A stretch of DNA of 64,000 bases from a bacterium (GTDB lineage Bacteria; SM23-31): positions 32,710 through 96,709 of the forward strand of contig JANQEH010000249.1 of assembly GCA_028278455.1 (NCBI GenBank). Reading direction: 5' to 3'. Positions 50,900 through 59,738 of the stretch are shown piece by piece. Within the stretch, counting starts at the first letter, position 1. Every line of letters begins with the position of its first letter. The notes beneath the pieces were generated by a model, which saw nothing but the letters and a program-made list of their open reading frames with translations, made no database searches and was not told the origin of the DNA. The position numbers and the translations under genes were made by a program.

Positions 50900-53539
50900 T
50901 TAAATATTGTATATTGACTTAATTACTTCAGGAAACAATTCTATCGCTTCCTTCAGCTTTGAAGGATCTTTGATTCCTGCTGTAGCCATATGCGGCCTTC
51001 CGCCTCCACCCCCGCCTATCTTCTTCGACAGCTCTTTGACTATAGCTCCCGCCTGCCATTTACTTTCCTGCATTATTCTGTCACCGACAACACATACAAG
51101 CATAGCCTTGTCCTCTATCGCTGCGCCGAGAAGAGCCGCGCCTCCCGGCATCTTCATCCTGACGGTATCTCCCATTTCCTTCAGCTCATCTACAGAACTT
51201 ACAGTAAATTCGCTTGCCAGTAGAGGGGGATCACCATCCTTTAACGCCGAGTCTATCATTCCCTCAAGCTCTCCCTCAGCAGACTTCTGGGAGATCTCTT
51301 TAATAGTCTTCTCGAGATTCTTTCTTTCTTCGAGCAGACTCTCGATCCTTCCTGCAAGCTCCGGAGTATCTGTATTGAGTATCTCTTTCAGATGAGCAAG
51401 TGTTTTTCTTTCCTCTTCTGTTCTCTTCTGCGCTTTAATACCGGTTTCCGCCACTATCCTCCGTACACCCGCTGATACAGCTGTTTCAGAGACGATCCTG
51501 AACTCCCCGATATTGCCGATATAATCAATATGAGTACCGCCGCAGAGCTCCAGGCTGTAATCACCGATCCGTATCATTCTTACCCTGTCACCGTATTTCT
51601 CACCGAAAAGGGCGACAGCTCCTCTCTCTTTTGCCTCATTGAATGGAACATTGTCCAGCGGTTCCACAGGAGTATTCCTCCTGATCATTCCGTTAACCTG
51701 CGCTTCGACTTTCTCGATCTCTTCATCTGTCATTTTCTGGAAATGGTTAAAATCGAATCTCAGGTAATCGGGGGCAACAAGAGAACCGGCCTGCTGAACA
51801 TGTGTACCAAGCACTTCTTTCAAAGCTTTATGCATCAGGTGGGTGGCAGTATGATTTCTTCTTATATCAAGTCTCCTCACCCTATCGACCGAGGCAACCA
51901 CCTGCTCTCCTGTCTCGAGAGCGGTGTCAACGATTTTTGCCCTGTGCAGTATCTTATCCTCACCAGTTTTCTGAGTTTCTAAAATTTCGGCTATAACAGT
52001 ACCGTCTTTTCTTGTGAATGTCCCTGTATCTCCCACCTGCCCCCCTGCCTCAGGGTAAAACGGTGTACTGTCTTTCAGCTGAACATTGACTTCCATTCCT
52101 TTTTGTGCCGATTTAAGCTCCTTACCATCTACATCAATTATTGCTGCAACCGAAGTAGTGAGTTCCTCCAGTATATAATCGAATTTCGTCGTGATGTCGT
52201 CATCACCGAAACCGTCACCGACTGTCATAGTTTTTTTCGAGAAGGAGCGTTTTTTCTGTTCTGCCATCTCATTGTCAAATCCATCTGTATCTACCGAAAG
52301 CTTCTTTTCCCTTGCCATCAGTTCAGTCAGGTCAAGCGGAAATCCGTAGGTGTCGTAAAGCTGGAAGGCATCTTTTCCGGGGATTTTATTGTTCCCAGAC
52401 TTAACGGCATTATCTGCAAGCCTGTTGAAAATCTCGATCCCCCTGTCCAGCGTTTTGCCGAAACTTTCCTCCTCAGACCGAATAACTTTAGCAATATATT
52501 CGGCGCTGTCTTTTATCTCAGGATAGACTTTTCCCAGTTTCTCAACAAGCGGATCTACAAGCTTATAAATAAACGGCTCATGCATATTCAATTCCCTGCC
52601 GTACCTTGCCCCCCTCCTTAAGATCCTTCTGAGGACATAACCCCGTCCTTCGTTAGATGGCAGGGCACCGTCGGCTATTGCAAAGGTTAGAGCACGTATA
52701 TGGTCTGCCAGCACCCTGAATGCTACCCCGACATATGTTTCCTCTTCATATTTCAGGCCTGTCATTTCACTGACGGCGTCCATGATCGGGGTGAATATAT
52801 CAGTATCATAATTTGAGCGTTTTCCCTGGAGGACGGCCGTTATTCTCTCGAAACCCATACCCGTGTCTACGTGTTTCGCCGGAAGCTCCACAAGGCTGCC
52901 GTCATCTTCCCTGTTATACTGGATAAAAACGAGATTCCACAGCTCAACGAATCTGCCGCATTCGCAGCCCATTTCACAGTCCGGCCCGCATGAATACTCC
53001 TCGCCGTAATCGTAATGTATCTCAGAACACGGTCCGCATGGGCCGGTATCGCCCATTTCCCAGAAATTATCCTTCTCATCGAGCCTGCTGACTCTTTCCT
53101 TAGCGATATCTGTCTCGCTAAGCCATAATTCCTCGGCTTCGTCATCCTCGCGGAAAACCGTTGCATAGAGCCTGTCCTTTTCCAGCTTCCAGACTTCCGT
53201 AAATAATTCCCATGCCCACGTGATCGCTTCTTTCTTGTAGTAATCACCGAAAGACCAGTTTCCCAGCATTTCAAAAAATGTATGATGGTATGTATCGGCA
53301 CCGACCTCTTCTATATCGTTATGCTTCCCGCCGACACGAATGCATTTCTGTGAATCCGCAACTCTTGTATATTCTCTTGTGCCGATCCCGAGGAATACTT
53401 CCTTGAACTGGTTCATACCCGCATTAGTAAAAAGAAGCGTGGGATCCTGCGCCGGAATAACCGGGGCGCTCGGCACTATATGGTGTTTCTTACTCTTAAA
53501 AAAATCCAGAAAACTCTGTCTTATTTCATTCGAAAGCAC
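50900..53539 (-). CDS. alaS: Alanine--tRNA ligase
   Basis: This 879-residue enzyme is a full-length alanyl-tRNA synthetase. The N-terminal class II core has FTNAGMNQFKEVFLG (about 33-47) and RVGGKHNDIEEVG. The editing domain has HTATHLMHKALKEVLG (about 560) and CGGTHIDYIG (about 668). The C-terminal DHHA1 domain has a Gly-rich GGGGGGRPHMATAG. A four-Cys zinc-like insert (CGPDCEMGCECG) lies near residue 190. It charges tRNA-Ala and clears Ser/Gly mischarging. It overlaps recX by 14 nt, the common recX-alaS order. Confidence 0.97.
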   Translation of the reverse strand: MLSNEIRQSFLDFFKSKKHHIVPSAPVIPAQDPTLLFTNAGMNQFKEVFLGIGTREYTRVADSQKCIRVGGKHNDIEEVGADTYHHTFFEMLGNWSFGDYYKKEAITWAWELFTEVWKLEKDRLYATVFREDDEAEELWLSETDIAKERVSRLDEKDNFWEMGDTGPCGPCSEIHYDYGEEYSCGPDCEMGCECGRFVELWNLVFIQYNREDDGSLVELPAKHVDTGMGFERITAVLQGKRSNYDTDIFTPIMDAVSEMTGLKYEEETYVGVAFRVLADHIRALTFAIADGALPSNEGRGYVLRRILRRGARYGRELNMHEPFIYKLVDPLVEKLGKVYPEIKDSAEYIAKVIRSEEESFGKTLDRGIEIFNRLADNAVKSGNNKIPGKDAFQLYDTYGFPLDLTELMAREKKLSVDTDGFDNEMAEQKKRSFSKKTMTVGDGFGDDDITTKFDYILEELTTSVAAIIDVDGKELKSAQKGMEVNVQLKDSTPFYPEAGGQVGDTGTFTRKDGTVIAEILETQKTGEDKILHRAKIVDTALETGEQVVASVDRVRRLDIRRNHTATHLMHKALKEVLGTHVQQAGSLVAPDYLRFDFNHFQKMTDEEIEKVEAQVNGMIRRNTPVEPLDNVPFNEAKERGAVALFGEKYGDRVRMIRIGDYSLELCGGTHIDYIGNIGEFRIVSETAVSAGVRRIVAETGIKAQKRTEEERKTLAHLKEILNTDTPELAGRIESLLEERKNLEKTIKEISQKSAEGELEGMIDSALKDGDPPLLASEFTVSSVDELKEMGDTVRMKMPGGAALLGAAIEDKAMLVCVVGDRIMQESKWQAGAIVKELSKKIGGGGGGRPHMATAGIKDPSKLKEAIELFPEVIKSIYNI

Positions 53540-54164
53540 TATGTTCTCCTAATACTTGCTCTATAATATTCCAGGTAAATCCTCTCTGGTAAAGAAATTG
53601 CGATAATTTCTGCCTGACCTGCTCTTTTTTGACTCTCGGATGCGTTGCGATCCATTTATCTGCACTGCGTTTCGCAAGCTCCGACTGGTCAATTTCGGTG
53701 AACAGCCTGTCCAGAACTTTGTTGATGATCTTTTCCGAGACACCTTTATTGAATAGCTCCGATCTCAGAAGAAGTTCACCTGCCGGCTTCCTCTTGATCA
53801 GGTCATTAACGAACCTGTTCGCAAAATCTTCATCATCGACGAATTTCAGCCGTATCAGGTCGTCTACGACCTCTTTTGAAACCGCCGGCGCAATCCCTTT
53901 CTGATAAAGCTTCTGTTTCAGTTCTTTTTCGCTCCGTGACCGGATGGACAGCGCTCTTAAGGCCTGGTCTTTTCCGGCGGCTCGCTGTGAAACAGCAGCA
54001 ATATCTGAATACTCTTTTTCAGAAAGCAGTATACCCGGTTTTAAAGAACTCTTAACGATTATCTCATCTGAGACGTTCAGTTCCTCGCCCGATTCAAATC
54101 TGCAGCAATACCACCCCTTCTTCCGTTTCACTTTTTCTATCGATAGGAGCCTGTATTCCCGCAT
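53526..54164 (-). CDS. recX: Regulatory protein RecX
   Basis: This 212-residue protein has the three-helix repeat structure of RecX: ALRALSIRSRSEKELKQKL (about 68-86), VDDLIRLKFVDDEDFANRFV (about 99-118) and the ending WNIIEQVLGE. RecX binds RecA filaments and limits recombination. I start it at the ATG at 54164 (MREYRLLS); the frame extends to 54317, but those 51 residues are hydrophobic and unlike RecX. No clear ribosome site precedes 54164, so the start is less sure than the identity. It is first in the unit and overlaps alaS by 14 nt. recA is not in the window. Confidence 0.85.
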   Translation of the reverse strand: MREYRLLSIEKVKRKKGWYCCRFESGEELNVSDEIIVKSSLKPGILLSEKEYSDIAAVSQRAAGKDQALRALSIRSRSEKELKQKLYQKGIAPAVSKEVVDDLIRLKFVDDEDFANRFVNDLIKRKPAGELLLRSELFNKGVSEKIINKVLDRLFTEIDQSELAKRSADKWIATHPRVKKEQVRQKLSQFLYQRGFTWNIIEQVLGEHSAFE

Positions 54165-54577
54165 AACAGATTTCGAGCTTAATTCAAATAAAAACAAATT
54201 TAAATGTATAGAAAATAACATCCTTTTGCAACATAAAACTTGGTGTGTAAATCGCAGTCTATGCAGGATTAATAGCAAGAATATGAAAGGAATTATTTCA
54301 TTCTCAATACATTTCACTTGCTCACTATAATAATAGTTGATATATTTGATTTTGAATTTTCTGATTTATTCAGCGGAGTTTGGATCTGAATATAATTTCT
54401 GAGATTTCTCGACTCACCCTAATTTTTTGGGATTTCGATCGAAATGACATAAGATTATTATGAGATTATAATCCATGTCATTTCGACCGGAGTCACCCGC
54501 AGATGCGGGTGACGCAGCGGAGAAATCTCGATATCTGCTTAAAATGTCAAAACCTCTATTGTAACAGGAGAAGACCG
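54165..54577. other. Intergenic region between recX and the HAD gene
   Basis: These 413 bases lie between divergent genes. The recX-proximal 230 bases are AT-rich and should hold the recX promoter. The rest is taken up by the palindromic element at 54401-54529. I see no small gene. Confidence 0.55.
54401..54529. repeat. Palindromic element with three nested hairpins
   Basis: The ends GAGATTTCTC (54401-54410) and GAGAAATCTC (54520-54529) are complementary. Inside, TCGAAATGACAT (54439-54450) pairs perfectly with ATGTCATTTCGA (54475-54486), and the loop carries a further GATTAT/ATAATC pair. Next comes a perfect 10-bp hairpin GTCACCCGCA-GA-TGCGGGTGAC (54492-54513). The pattern is that of a small dispersed palindromic repeat. 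It lies just upstream of the HAD gene. Confidence 0.65.
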
Positions 54578-54928
54578 ATGGAAAAGATGATCTATATGAT
54601 AGACCTTGACGGGACAATGTGGGAATTTGTACCGCTCGAGAATATACACAACCAGACCGGTGAGGCGGACGTTATGGAAGGTGCCGTGGAATGGGTAAAC
54701 AAGAAATATGACGAGGGTAATTATATCTGTTTCTTTACAGCTAGATCCGAACAGCTCAGAAAGATCACACAGGATAAGATCGATTCCCTCGGAGTGAAAT
54801 ATCACCAGCTTCTGATGAACAAGCCGCGCTTGAAAAGTACTCCTTTCGGCGGGTATCATTACATCGACGACTGCCGTGTGCTGAAGTCCACCCGCTTCGA
54901 CGGCAACTGGGATGACATGCCGAAATAA
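54578..54928 (+). CDS. Small HAD superfamily protein
   Basis: This 116-residue protein has the HAD nucleophile motif MIDLDGTMWE (residues 6-15), FFTARSEQLRKI for motif II and HYIDDCR near the C-terminus for the metal-binding acidic pair. It is a minimal, capless HAD of the type found with sugar-nucleotide and polysaccharide genes. Phosphatase activity on a small phosphosugar or nucleotide is likely, but the substrate is unknown. The ATG at 54578 has GGAG 7 nt upstream; the longer frame to 54503 runs into the palindromic repeat and is rejected. Confidence 0.82.
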   Translation: MEKMIYMIDLDGTMWEFVPLENIHNQTGEADVMEGAVEWVNKKYDEGNYICFFTARSEQLRKITQDKIDSLGVKYHQLLMNKPRLKSTPFGGYHYIDDCRVLKSTRFDGNWDDMPK

Positions 54929-55080
54929 TAGTATTTTGGATAAATTATTACATTTTACAGGAGCGAACTAAGCTTACCTGTATTCCCTTAATTTCTTTTA
55001 TTCGTAATTGCAGGCGAACTCAGTCCACCCCAACAATCGTCAGATGACCTGTCCAATTTAAATATTAGCATCAACAAAAA

Positions 55081-55105
55081 AAAGGCGGATGGTTAATCCG
55101 CCTTT
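55081..55105 (-). terminator. Terminator between the HAD gene and the OPT gene
   Basis: AAAGGCGGAT-GGTT-AATCCGCCTTT is a strong hairpin (one unpaired base). On the minus strand it is followed by a run of T (55080 downwards), making a good terminator for the OPT gene ending at 55129. It may also serve the convergent HAD gene. Confidence 0.88.
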
Positions 55106-55128
55106 GTTATGAATATAATCGAGCCGCT

Positions 55129-57135
55129 TTATGCTTTGTCTTTCCTGAATGGTAGTGCTACCAGGCAGTAAGCGATAATCGGGATGATCAGCAGAAGTCC
55201 TATCCAGAAACCCGGGCCATCAAGAAATCCGGGGCTCGCGCTCCACATATCCTTGAGGTTCAATGACCACCATTCGCGGTCATCACCGAGGACAATAAAT
55301 GCAAGGATCACCGCCATTAAAGACTCACCCGCAACGAATCCTGAGGCTACTAACAATCCTTTATTATCAGCAAGCTGTCTTTCTTCTTTCGGCAGTTTTT
55401 TCCTGTCCGCGATCCTGTTATAAATATACTTTATAAGCCCGCCGACAAAAATTGCGAATGTCGTCCGGAACGGCAGGTACATACCGACAGCGATAAGCAT
55501 CGGGGATGGTGATTTGATCAGGATCAGTCCGACTGCGAAGAACATACCCGCTATGATCAGGGGCCATGCCATTTCCTGGTTAACAACACCCTGTGCTATC
55601 ATTGCCATCAATCCGGCTTGCGGCGCCGGAAGTTCCGGGCTGCCGAATACATAAACCTCATGAAGCATCATAAGAATAAACGGAAGCGCTATTGCTGCAA
55701 GGACAACACCAATGATCTCGGCAATCTCCATTTTTCTCGGTGTACCCCCGAGCAGATGTCCTACCTTCAGGTCCTGCATCATATCACCCGCTATACCAAG
55801 CGCACAGCATACAACAGCTGCAACACCGAGAACAGCGGCAACTCCGCTCGAACCCTGAACACCCATCATTACCATCAGTATGGATGCAATTAGTACTGTA
55901 GAGAGTGTCAGTCCTGATATCGGATTACTCGAACTTCCGATAATTCCGACAAGGTAACCTGCAACTGCCGAGAAGAAAAATCCGGCTGCCAGCATAACAA
56001 CTGCTGCAACCACACCTGCAACTATACTGCCGCTGAAATAGTAATAAAGGATCGCCATAGGAATTGCCAGAATTCCGGTAAAGATCATTGTCTTATTGAA
56101 CGGAAGGTCATGATCGATACGTGATTCGACCTCACCGCCAGCCTTAATGCTCTGCATATCCTTTATGGCTTTGCCGATACCTTCGGTCAGGTTCTTCCTC
56201 ATGTTCCAGAGTGCGAACACTGCTCCGACGATCATGGCTCCGACTGCTATCGGGCGTACCTGGAAGTACCATACTGCGTGCCCGATATCTGTCCATGAAG
56301 TATCAGGATTTGTGGTAAAGATATTACCCAGTGAATTATTGATGAATAATAACAGCGGGATCAACAGGAGCCATCCGAACACACCTCCCGAGAATGTTAT
56401 GGATGCAAGTCTTGTCCCGATAATGTAGCCGACTCCGAGGAATGCAGAGTTAGCCGCAGGTGATGTGAAGTACATTCCTCCCTCATGTCTGAATGCCTCA
56501 CCGATACGGTTATTATCACCATCCAGAAACTGTATCTGTGATGGATTGAATTTGTAGAAAAACTCCTTGTATTCCTGGATCCATTGAAAACTCTTACTGT
56601 TCTTGAATAACTCGATGAATGCGCCGAATCCTGCTGCGCCGAATACGTATGCAGCCCCACTGGCTCCTTTTTGTCCGGCCTTTACGATCTCGGAACATGC
56701 AACGCTTTCGGGGAACGGAAGCTCCGGTGAATTCACGAGTGTTCTCCTGAGTACAATAACGAACATGACACCGAGCACACCACCGATCATCATGATCATT
56801 ATAGATTCCCAGATATGGATATTATCCCACACTCCGGCGAGGATAAAACCCGGGAACGTAAAAATAGCTCCTGCAACCAGCGCCTCACCAACTGAAGCTG
56901 TTGTTCTGGCGAGGTTCTCTTCAAGAACTGTACCTTTAAATACTCTTAAGAACGCCATGGCAACAACGGCTGCGGGAAAAGTTGCAGCTATCGTCATACC
57001 AGCTCTCAGCCCTACATAGGCATTTGCTGAACCTAATAAAACCGCGAGCACAACACCGATGAACACAGCCTTGAAAGTGAACTCCTTCATGTCTGTCTTC
57101 TCGGGAACGTACGGTTTAAAATCCAGTTGATCCAT
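55129..57135 (-). CDS. OPT family oligopeptide transporter (copy 1)
   Basis: This 668-residue inner-membrane protein has about 14-16 membrane segments. OPT signatures include FKPYVPEKTDMKEFTFKAV at the N-terminus, GSANAYVGLRAGMTIAATFPAAV, LPFPESVACSEIVKAG, GSSSNPISGLTLSTVL and GDMMQDLKVGHLLGGTPRKM. OPT proteins import peptides or metal chelates with protons; the substrate is unknown. It is divergent from a paralogue starting at 57351, and the 215-nt gap should carry both promoters. Confidence 0.93.
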   Translation of the reverse strand: MDQLDFKPYVPEKTDMKEFTFKAVFIGVVLAVLLGSANAYVGLRAGMTIAATFPAAVVAMAFLRVFKGTVLEENLARTTASVGEALVAGAIFTFPGFILAGVWDNIHIWESIMIMMIGGVLGVMFVIVLRRTLVNSPELPFPESVACSEIVKAGQKGASGAAYVFGAAGFGAFIELFKNSKSFQWIQEYKEFFYKFNPSQIQFLDGDNNRIGEAFRHEGGMYFTSPAANSAFLGVGYIIGTRLASITFSGGVFGWLLLIPLLLFINNSLGNIFTTNPDTSWTDIGHAVWYFQVRPIAVGAMIVGAVFALWNMRKNLTEGIGKAIKDMQSIKAGGEVESRIDHDLPFNKTMIFTGILAIPMAILYYYFSGSIVAGVVAAVVMLAAGFFFSAVAGYLVGIIGSSSNPISGLTLSTVLIASILMVMMGVQGSSGVAAVLGVAAVVCCALGIAGDMMQDLKVGHLLGGTPRKMEIAEIIGVVLAAIALPFILMMLHEVYVFGSPELPAPQAGLMAMIAQGVVNQEMAWPLIIAGMFFAVGLILIKSPSPMLIAVGMYLPFRTTFAIFVGGLIKYIYNRIADRKKLPKEERQLADNKGLLVASGFVAGESLMAVILAFIVLGDDREWWSLNLKDMWSASPGFLDGPGFWIGLLLIIPIIAYCLVALPFRKDKA

Positions 57136-57350
57136 AAGAAGCCCTCATTTAATTACAGATTTATGTAACGGATTATTTTCGGTATGCATATTGGTCAGTT
57201 ATTAAATGGTCTGGGAAATCTTGTAAAGGATAAAAAATATTTTTCCGAAAGGCAAGTACAAAGTAAGGAATTTTACTTAAAAATTGCTTTTTGGAGTATT
57301 TTCTTTTACATTAGCCCTAATTTACCTGCCAATAAATACGGGATACATTT

Positions 57351-59270
57351 ATGGAAGAATTCAAACCTTATGTTCCGGATAATACTGATCTTAAAGAATT
57401 CACAATTAAAGCCGTTATTTCAGGCGCATTGTTCGGGATCATTTTCGGAGCGGCTAATGCTTATGTCGGACTCTATATCGGACTCACAGTCAGCACATCG
57501 ATCCCATTAGCTGTGATCGCCGTTGCATGGCTCAAAGTGCTTCAGCCAATTTTTGGAAAACCTTCGGTGCTGGAATACAACCAGATCCAGACAGCGGGTT
57601 CGGCAAGCTCCTCTCTTGCTTCCGGAGTAATTTTCACGATACCGGCTCTGTTTCTATGGGGATTCAATCCAGGGATATTCCAGATGGGTATGCTTGCACT
57701 TCTCGGCGGTATTCTGGGTATACTTTTCATGATTCCGCTGAGAAAATTCCTAATAGTAAAAGAGCATGGAAAGCTGCCATATCCCGAAGGTATTGCGACT
57801 TCAAAAGTCCTCATCTCTGCAGATATCGGAGGATCGAAGGCAAAGAATATATTCATAGGTATGGGCGTGGGCGCTGTCTTTAAATTTATCTACGGATTCC
57901 TCGGAGTATGGGTGGATAAGGTTTATATTCCGATCCCGGTACTGAATAAAGCCGAACTCGGCATTAAGCCGTGGCCGCTGCTGATGGGTATCGGTTACAT
58001 CCTGAATTTCAGGATCGCCGCCATCATGGTTTCCGGAGGTATGATATCCTGGCTGGGTATTATCCCGATAATCGCATATTTCGGTGAGCATATATCAACA
58101 CCTATGTTCCCGGAAACAACCCTGCCGATTGCCGCAATGAGCGCTGAGCAGATATGGGATAAATATATCCGCTACATCGGCGCAGGGGCAGTTGCCGCCG
58201 CGGGGATCATGACTGTTATAAAGGCATTTCCCGTGATGTACAGCTCTCTTATGGCAGGTGTAAAACAGCTGAAGTCATCAGCTCTCGACAACGCAGGAGA
58301 CGAAGTACCCAGAACACAGAAAGACCTCCCGATGAATGTCGTTCTGATCGGCGTCATAGCTGTGATTATCGTACTTGCTCTGACACCGAAGATCCTCGGA
58401 ATAGGAGTAACACCGGGCGTCAGAGTGATAGCTGCGGTTTGTATCGCTGTATTCGCATTCTGTTTCGTAACGGTATCCTCGAGAATAGTCGGGCTAGTAG
58501 GAGTAACATCGAATCCGACATCGGGAATGACGATAGTTACTCTACTCGGAACTGCATCGGTGTTCTATCTTTTTGGCTGGACAGGCGATATCGGCAAAAC
58601 AACCGCGTTAACCGTAGGAACCGTAGTTGCGATAGCGGCCTCCATTGCGGGTGATACATCGCAGGACCTCAAATGCGGTTATATCGTCGGAGCTCAACCG
58701 AGTAAGCAGCAGATTGCGGAGCTGATCGGAGTTTTAACTTCGGCATTCTTCATTGTATCGGCAGTATGGCTGCTTGGTAGGGTTTACACATTCGGTTCGG
58801 CTGATTTACCTGCTCCTCAAGCCACATTGATCAAAACAGTAATAGAAGGAGTTATGCAGGCAGACCTTCCCTGGGGACTTGTACTGACGGGAGTTACATT
58901 CGGGATAGTTGCAGAGCTTATAGGAATTCCATCCCTGGCTTTTGCAGTCGGTATGTATATTCCGCTTTCTACATGGACTCCGATCTTTGTCGGCGGTGTT
59001 ATAAGGTATTTTGTAGAAAAGAGCTGTAAAGGAGATGAAGACCTGAGGAAGCACAAAGAGGAAGAAGGTGTGCTGCTCGGATCCGGATTTGTTGCAGGTG
59101 AAGGTGTCATGGCAGTGATAATTTCATTTTACGCATACTGGATGGGCCAAAAACCGGAAGCTGTAGGCTGGGCGCTTTCCGGGAATACAAGTAAGGTAGT
59201 ATCATTGGTTGCATTCGCCCTAGTGGGATGGTTCCTGGTGCAGATGACAAGGAAGAAGAGAACAGCTTGA
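57351..59270 (+). CDS. OPT family oligopeptide transporter (copy 2)
   Basis: This 639-residue paralogue of the divergent OPT gene shares the same N-terminal pattern (FKPYVPDNTDLKEFTIKAV), GAANAYVGLYIGLTVSTSIP, LPYPEGIATSKVLISA, GVTSNPTSGMTIVTLLG and GDTSQDLKCGYIVGAQPSKQ. It should also import peptides or similar compounds by proton symport. The two copies are clearly related but differ throughout, suggesting an old duplication with different substrates (inference). The C-terminus ends in a short basic tail. Confidence 0.93.
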   Translation: MEEFKPYVPDNTDLKEFTIKAVISGALFGIIFGAANAYVGLYIGLTVSTSIPLAVIAVAWLKVLQPIFGKPSVLEYNQIQTAGSASSSLASGVIFTIPALFLWGFNPGIFQMGMLALLGGILGILFMIPLRKFLIVKEHGKLPYPEGIATSKVLISADIGGSKAKNIFIGMGVGAVFKFIYGFLGVWVDKVYIPIPVLNKAELGIKPWPLLMGIGYILNFRIAAIMVSGGMISWLGIIPIIAYFGEHISTPMFPETTLPIAAMSAEQIWDKYIRYIGAGAVAAAGIMTVIKAFPVMYSSLMAGVKQLKSSALDNAGDEVPRTQKDLPMNVVLIGVIAVIIVLALTPKILGIGVTPGVRVIAAVCIAVFAFCFVTVSSRIVGLVGVTSNPTSGMTIVTLLGTASVFYLFGWTGDIGKTTALTVGTVVAIAASIAGDTSQDLKCGYIVGAQPSKQQIAELIGVLTSAFFIVSAVWLLGRVYTFGSADLPAPQATLIKTVIEGVMQADLPWGLVLTGVTFGIVAELIGIPSLAFAVGMYIPLSTWTPIFVGGVIRYFVEKSCKGDEDLRKHKEEEGVLLGSGFVAGEGVMAVIISFYAYWMGQKPEAVGWALSGNTSKVVSLVAFALVGWFLVQMTRKKRTA

Positions 59271-59738
59271 TTTAGATAGACTGTTCTGGTTTAAAACCTG
59301 AACCGGATTTGCTATATCTACTTGATTTGATTATAACTTAATCGAAACAACCCCCTGAATCCCCCTTTTCTAAGGGGGATTTTCAGCTTGATACATCAAT
59401 TTGGATTTTAATAATGCATTTTTTACTTTAATCATAGTCTAGTAGTGGGACAGACATTCCTGTCTGTCAAAAAGTCTATATGAGTATATTAGTTTTTTAC
59501 AATAATCACTCTAATGAAATTAAAGTCTATTAAGATATGGATTAAATGAGGAGGGCTGACAGACAGGAATGTCTTTCCTACTATAAATTGATAGGTTCAT
59601 AAGTATTAGACTAGATTATATTCTCACTTAAACGGGTATTAGAAGAGAATCCCCCTTAAAAAAGGGGGACTATGGGGGTTGTATAAAATTTCATCAGCAG
59701 TAAGTCCGGGAAAAAAGCCTTTTCAATAATCAAATTCC
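59271..59738. other. Intergenic region filled by a repeat element
   Basis: These 468 bases separate the convergent OPT and aminotransferase genes. The composite repeat at 59347-59683 occupies most of it. I see no gene. The C5/G5 hairpin at 59359-59380 is well placed to end OPT transcription. Confidence 0.6.
59347..59683. repeat. Composite inverted-repeat element 2 (C5/G5 hairpin ends)
   Basis: The left end (59347-59383) has ACAACCCCCTGAATCCCCCT followed by an AAGGGGGAT hairpin arm. The right end (59649-59683) is its inverse, finishing GACTATGGGGGTTGT. Inside is a second inverted repeat: 59441-59469 (GTGGGACAGACATTCCTGTC core) pairs with 59557-59583 at 24 of 27 positions, and each half is itself a GACAGACA/TGTCTGTC palindrome. 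The outer ends match the elements at 47547-47920 and 63509-64000. Confidence 0.68.

Noticed and set aside
54165-54317. 51-residue N-terminal extension of RecX
   Set aside because: It is hydrophobic and AT-rich and unlike any RecX; the family sequence begins near the Met at 54164.
54503-54577. Upstream start of the small HAD protein
   Set aside because: The added residues are translated palindromic repeat, and a good GGAG site precedes the Met at 54578.
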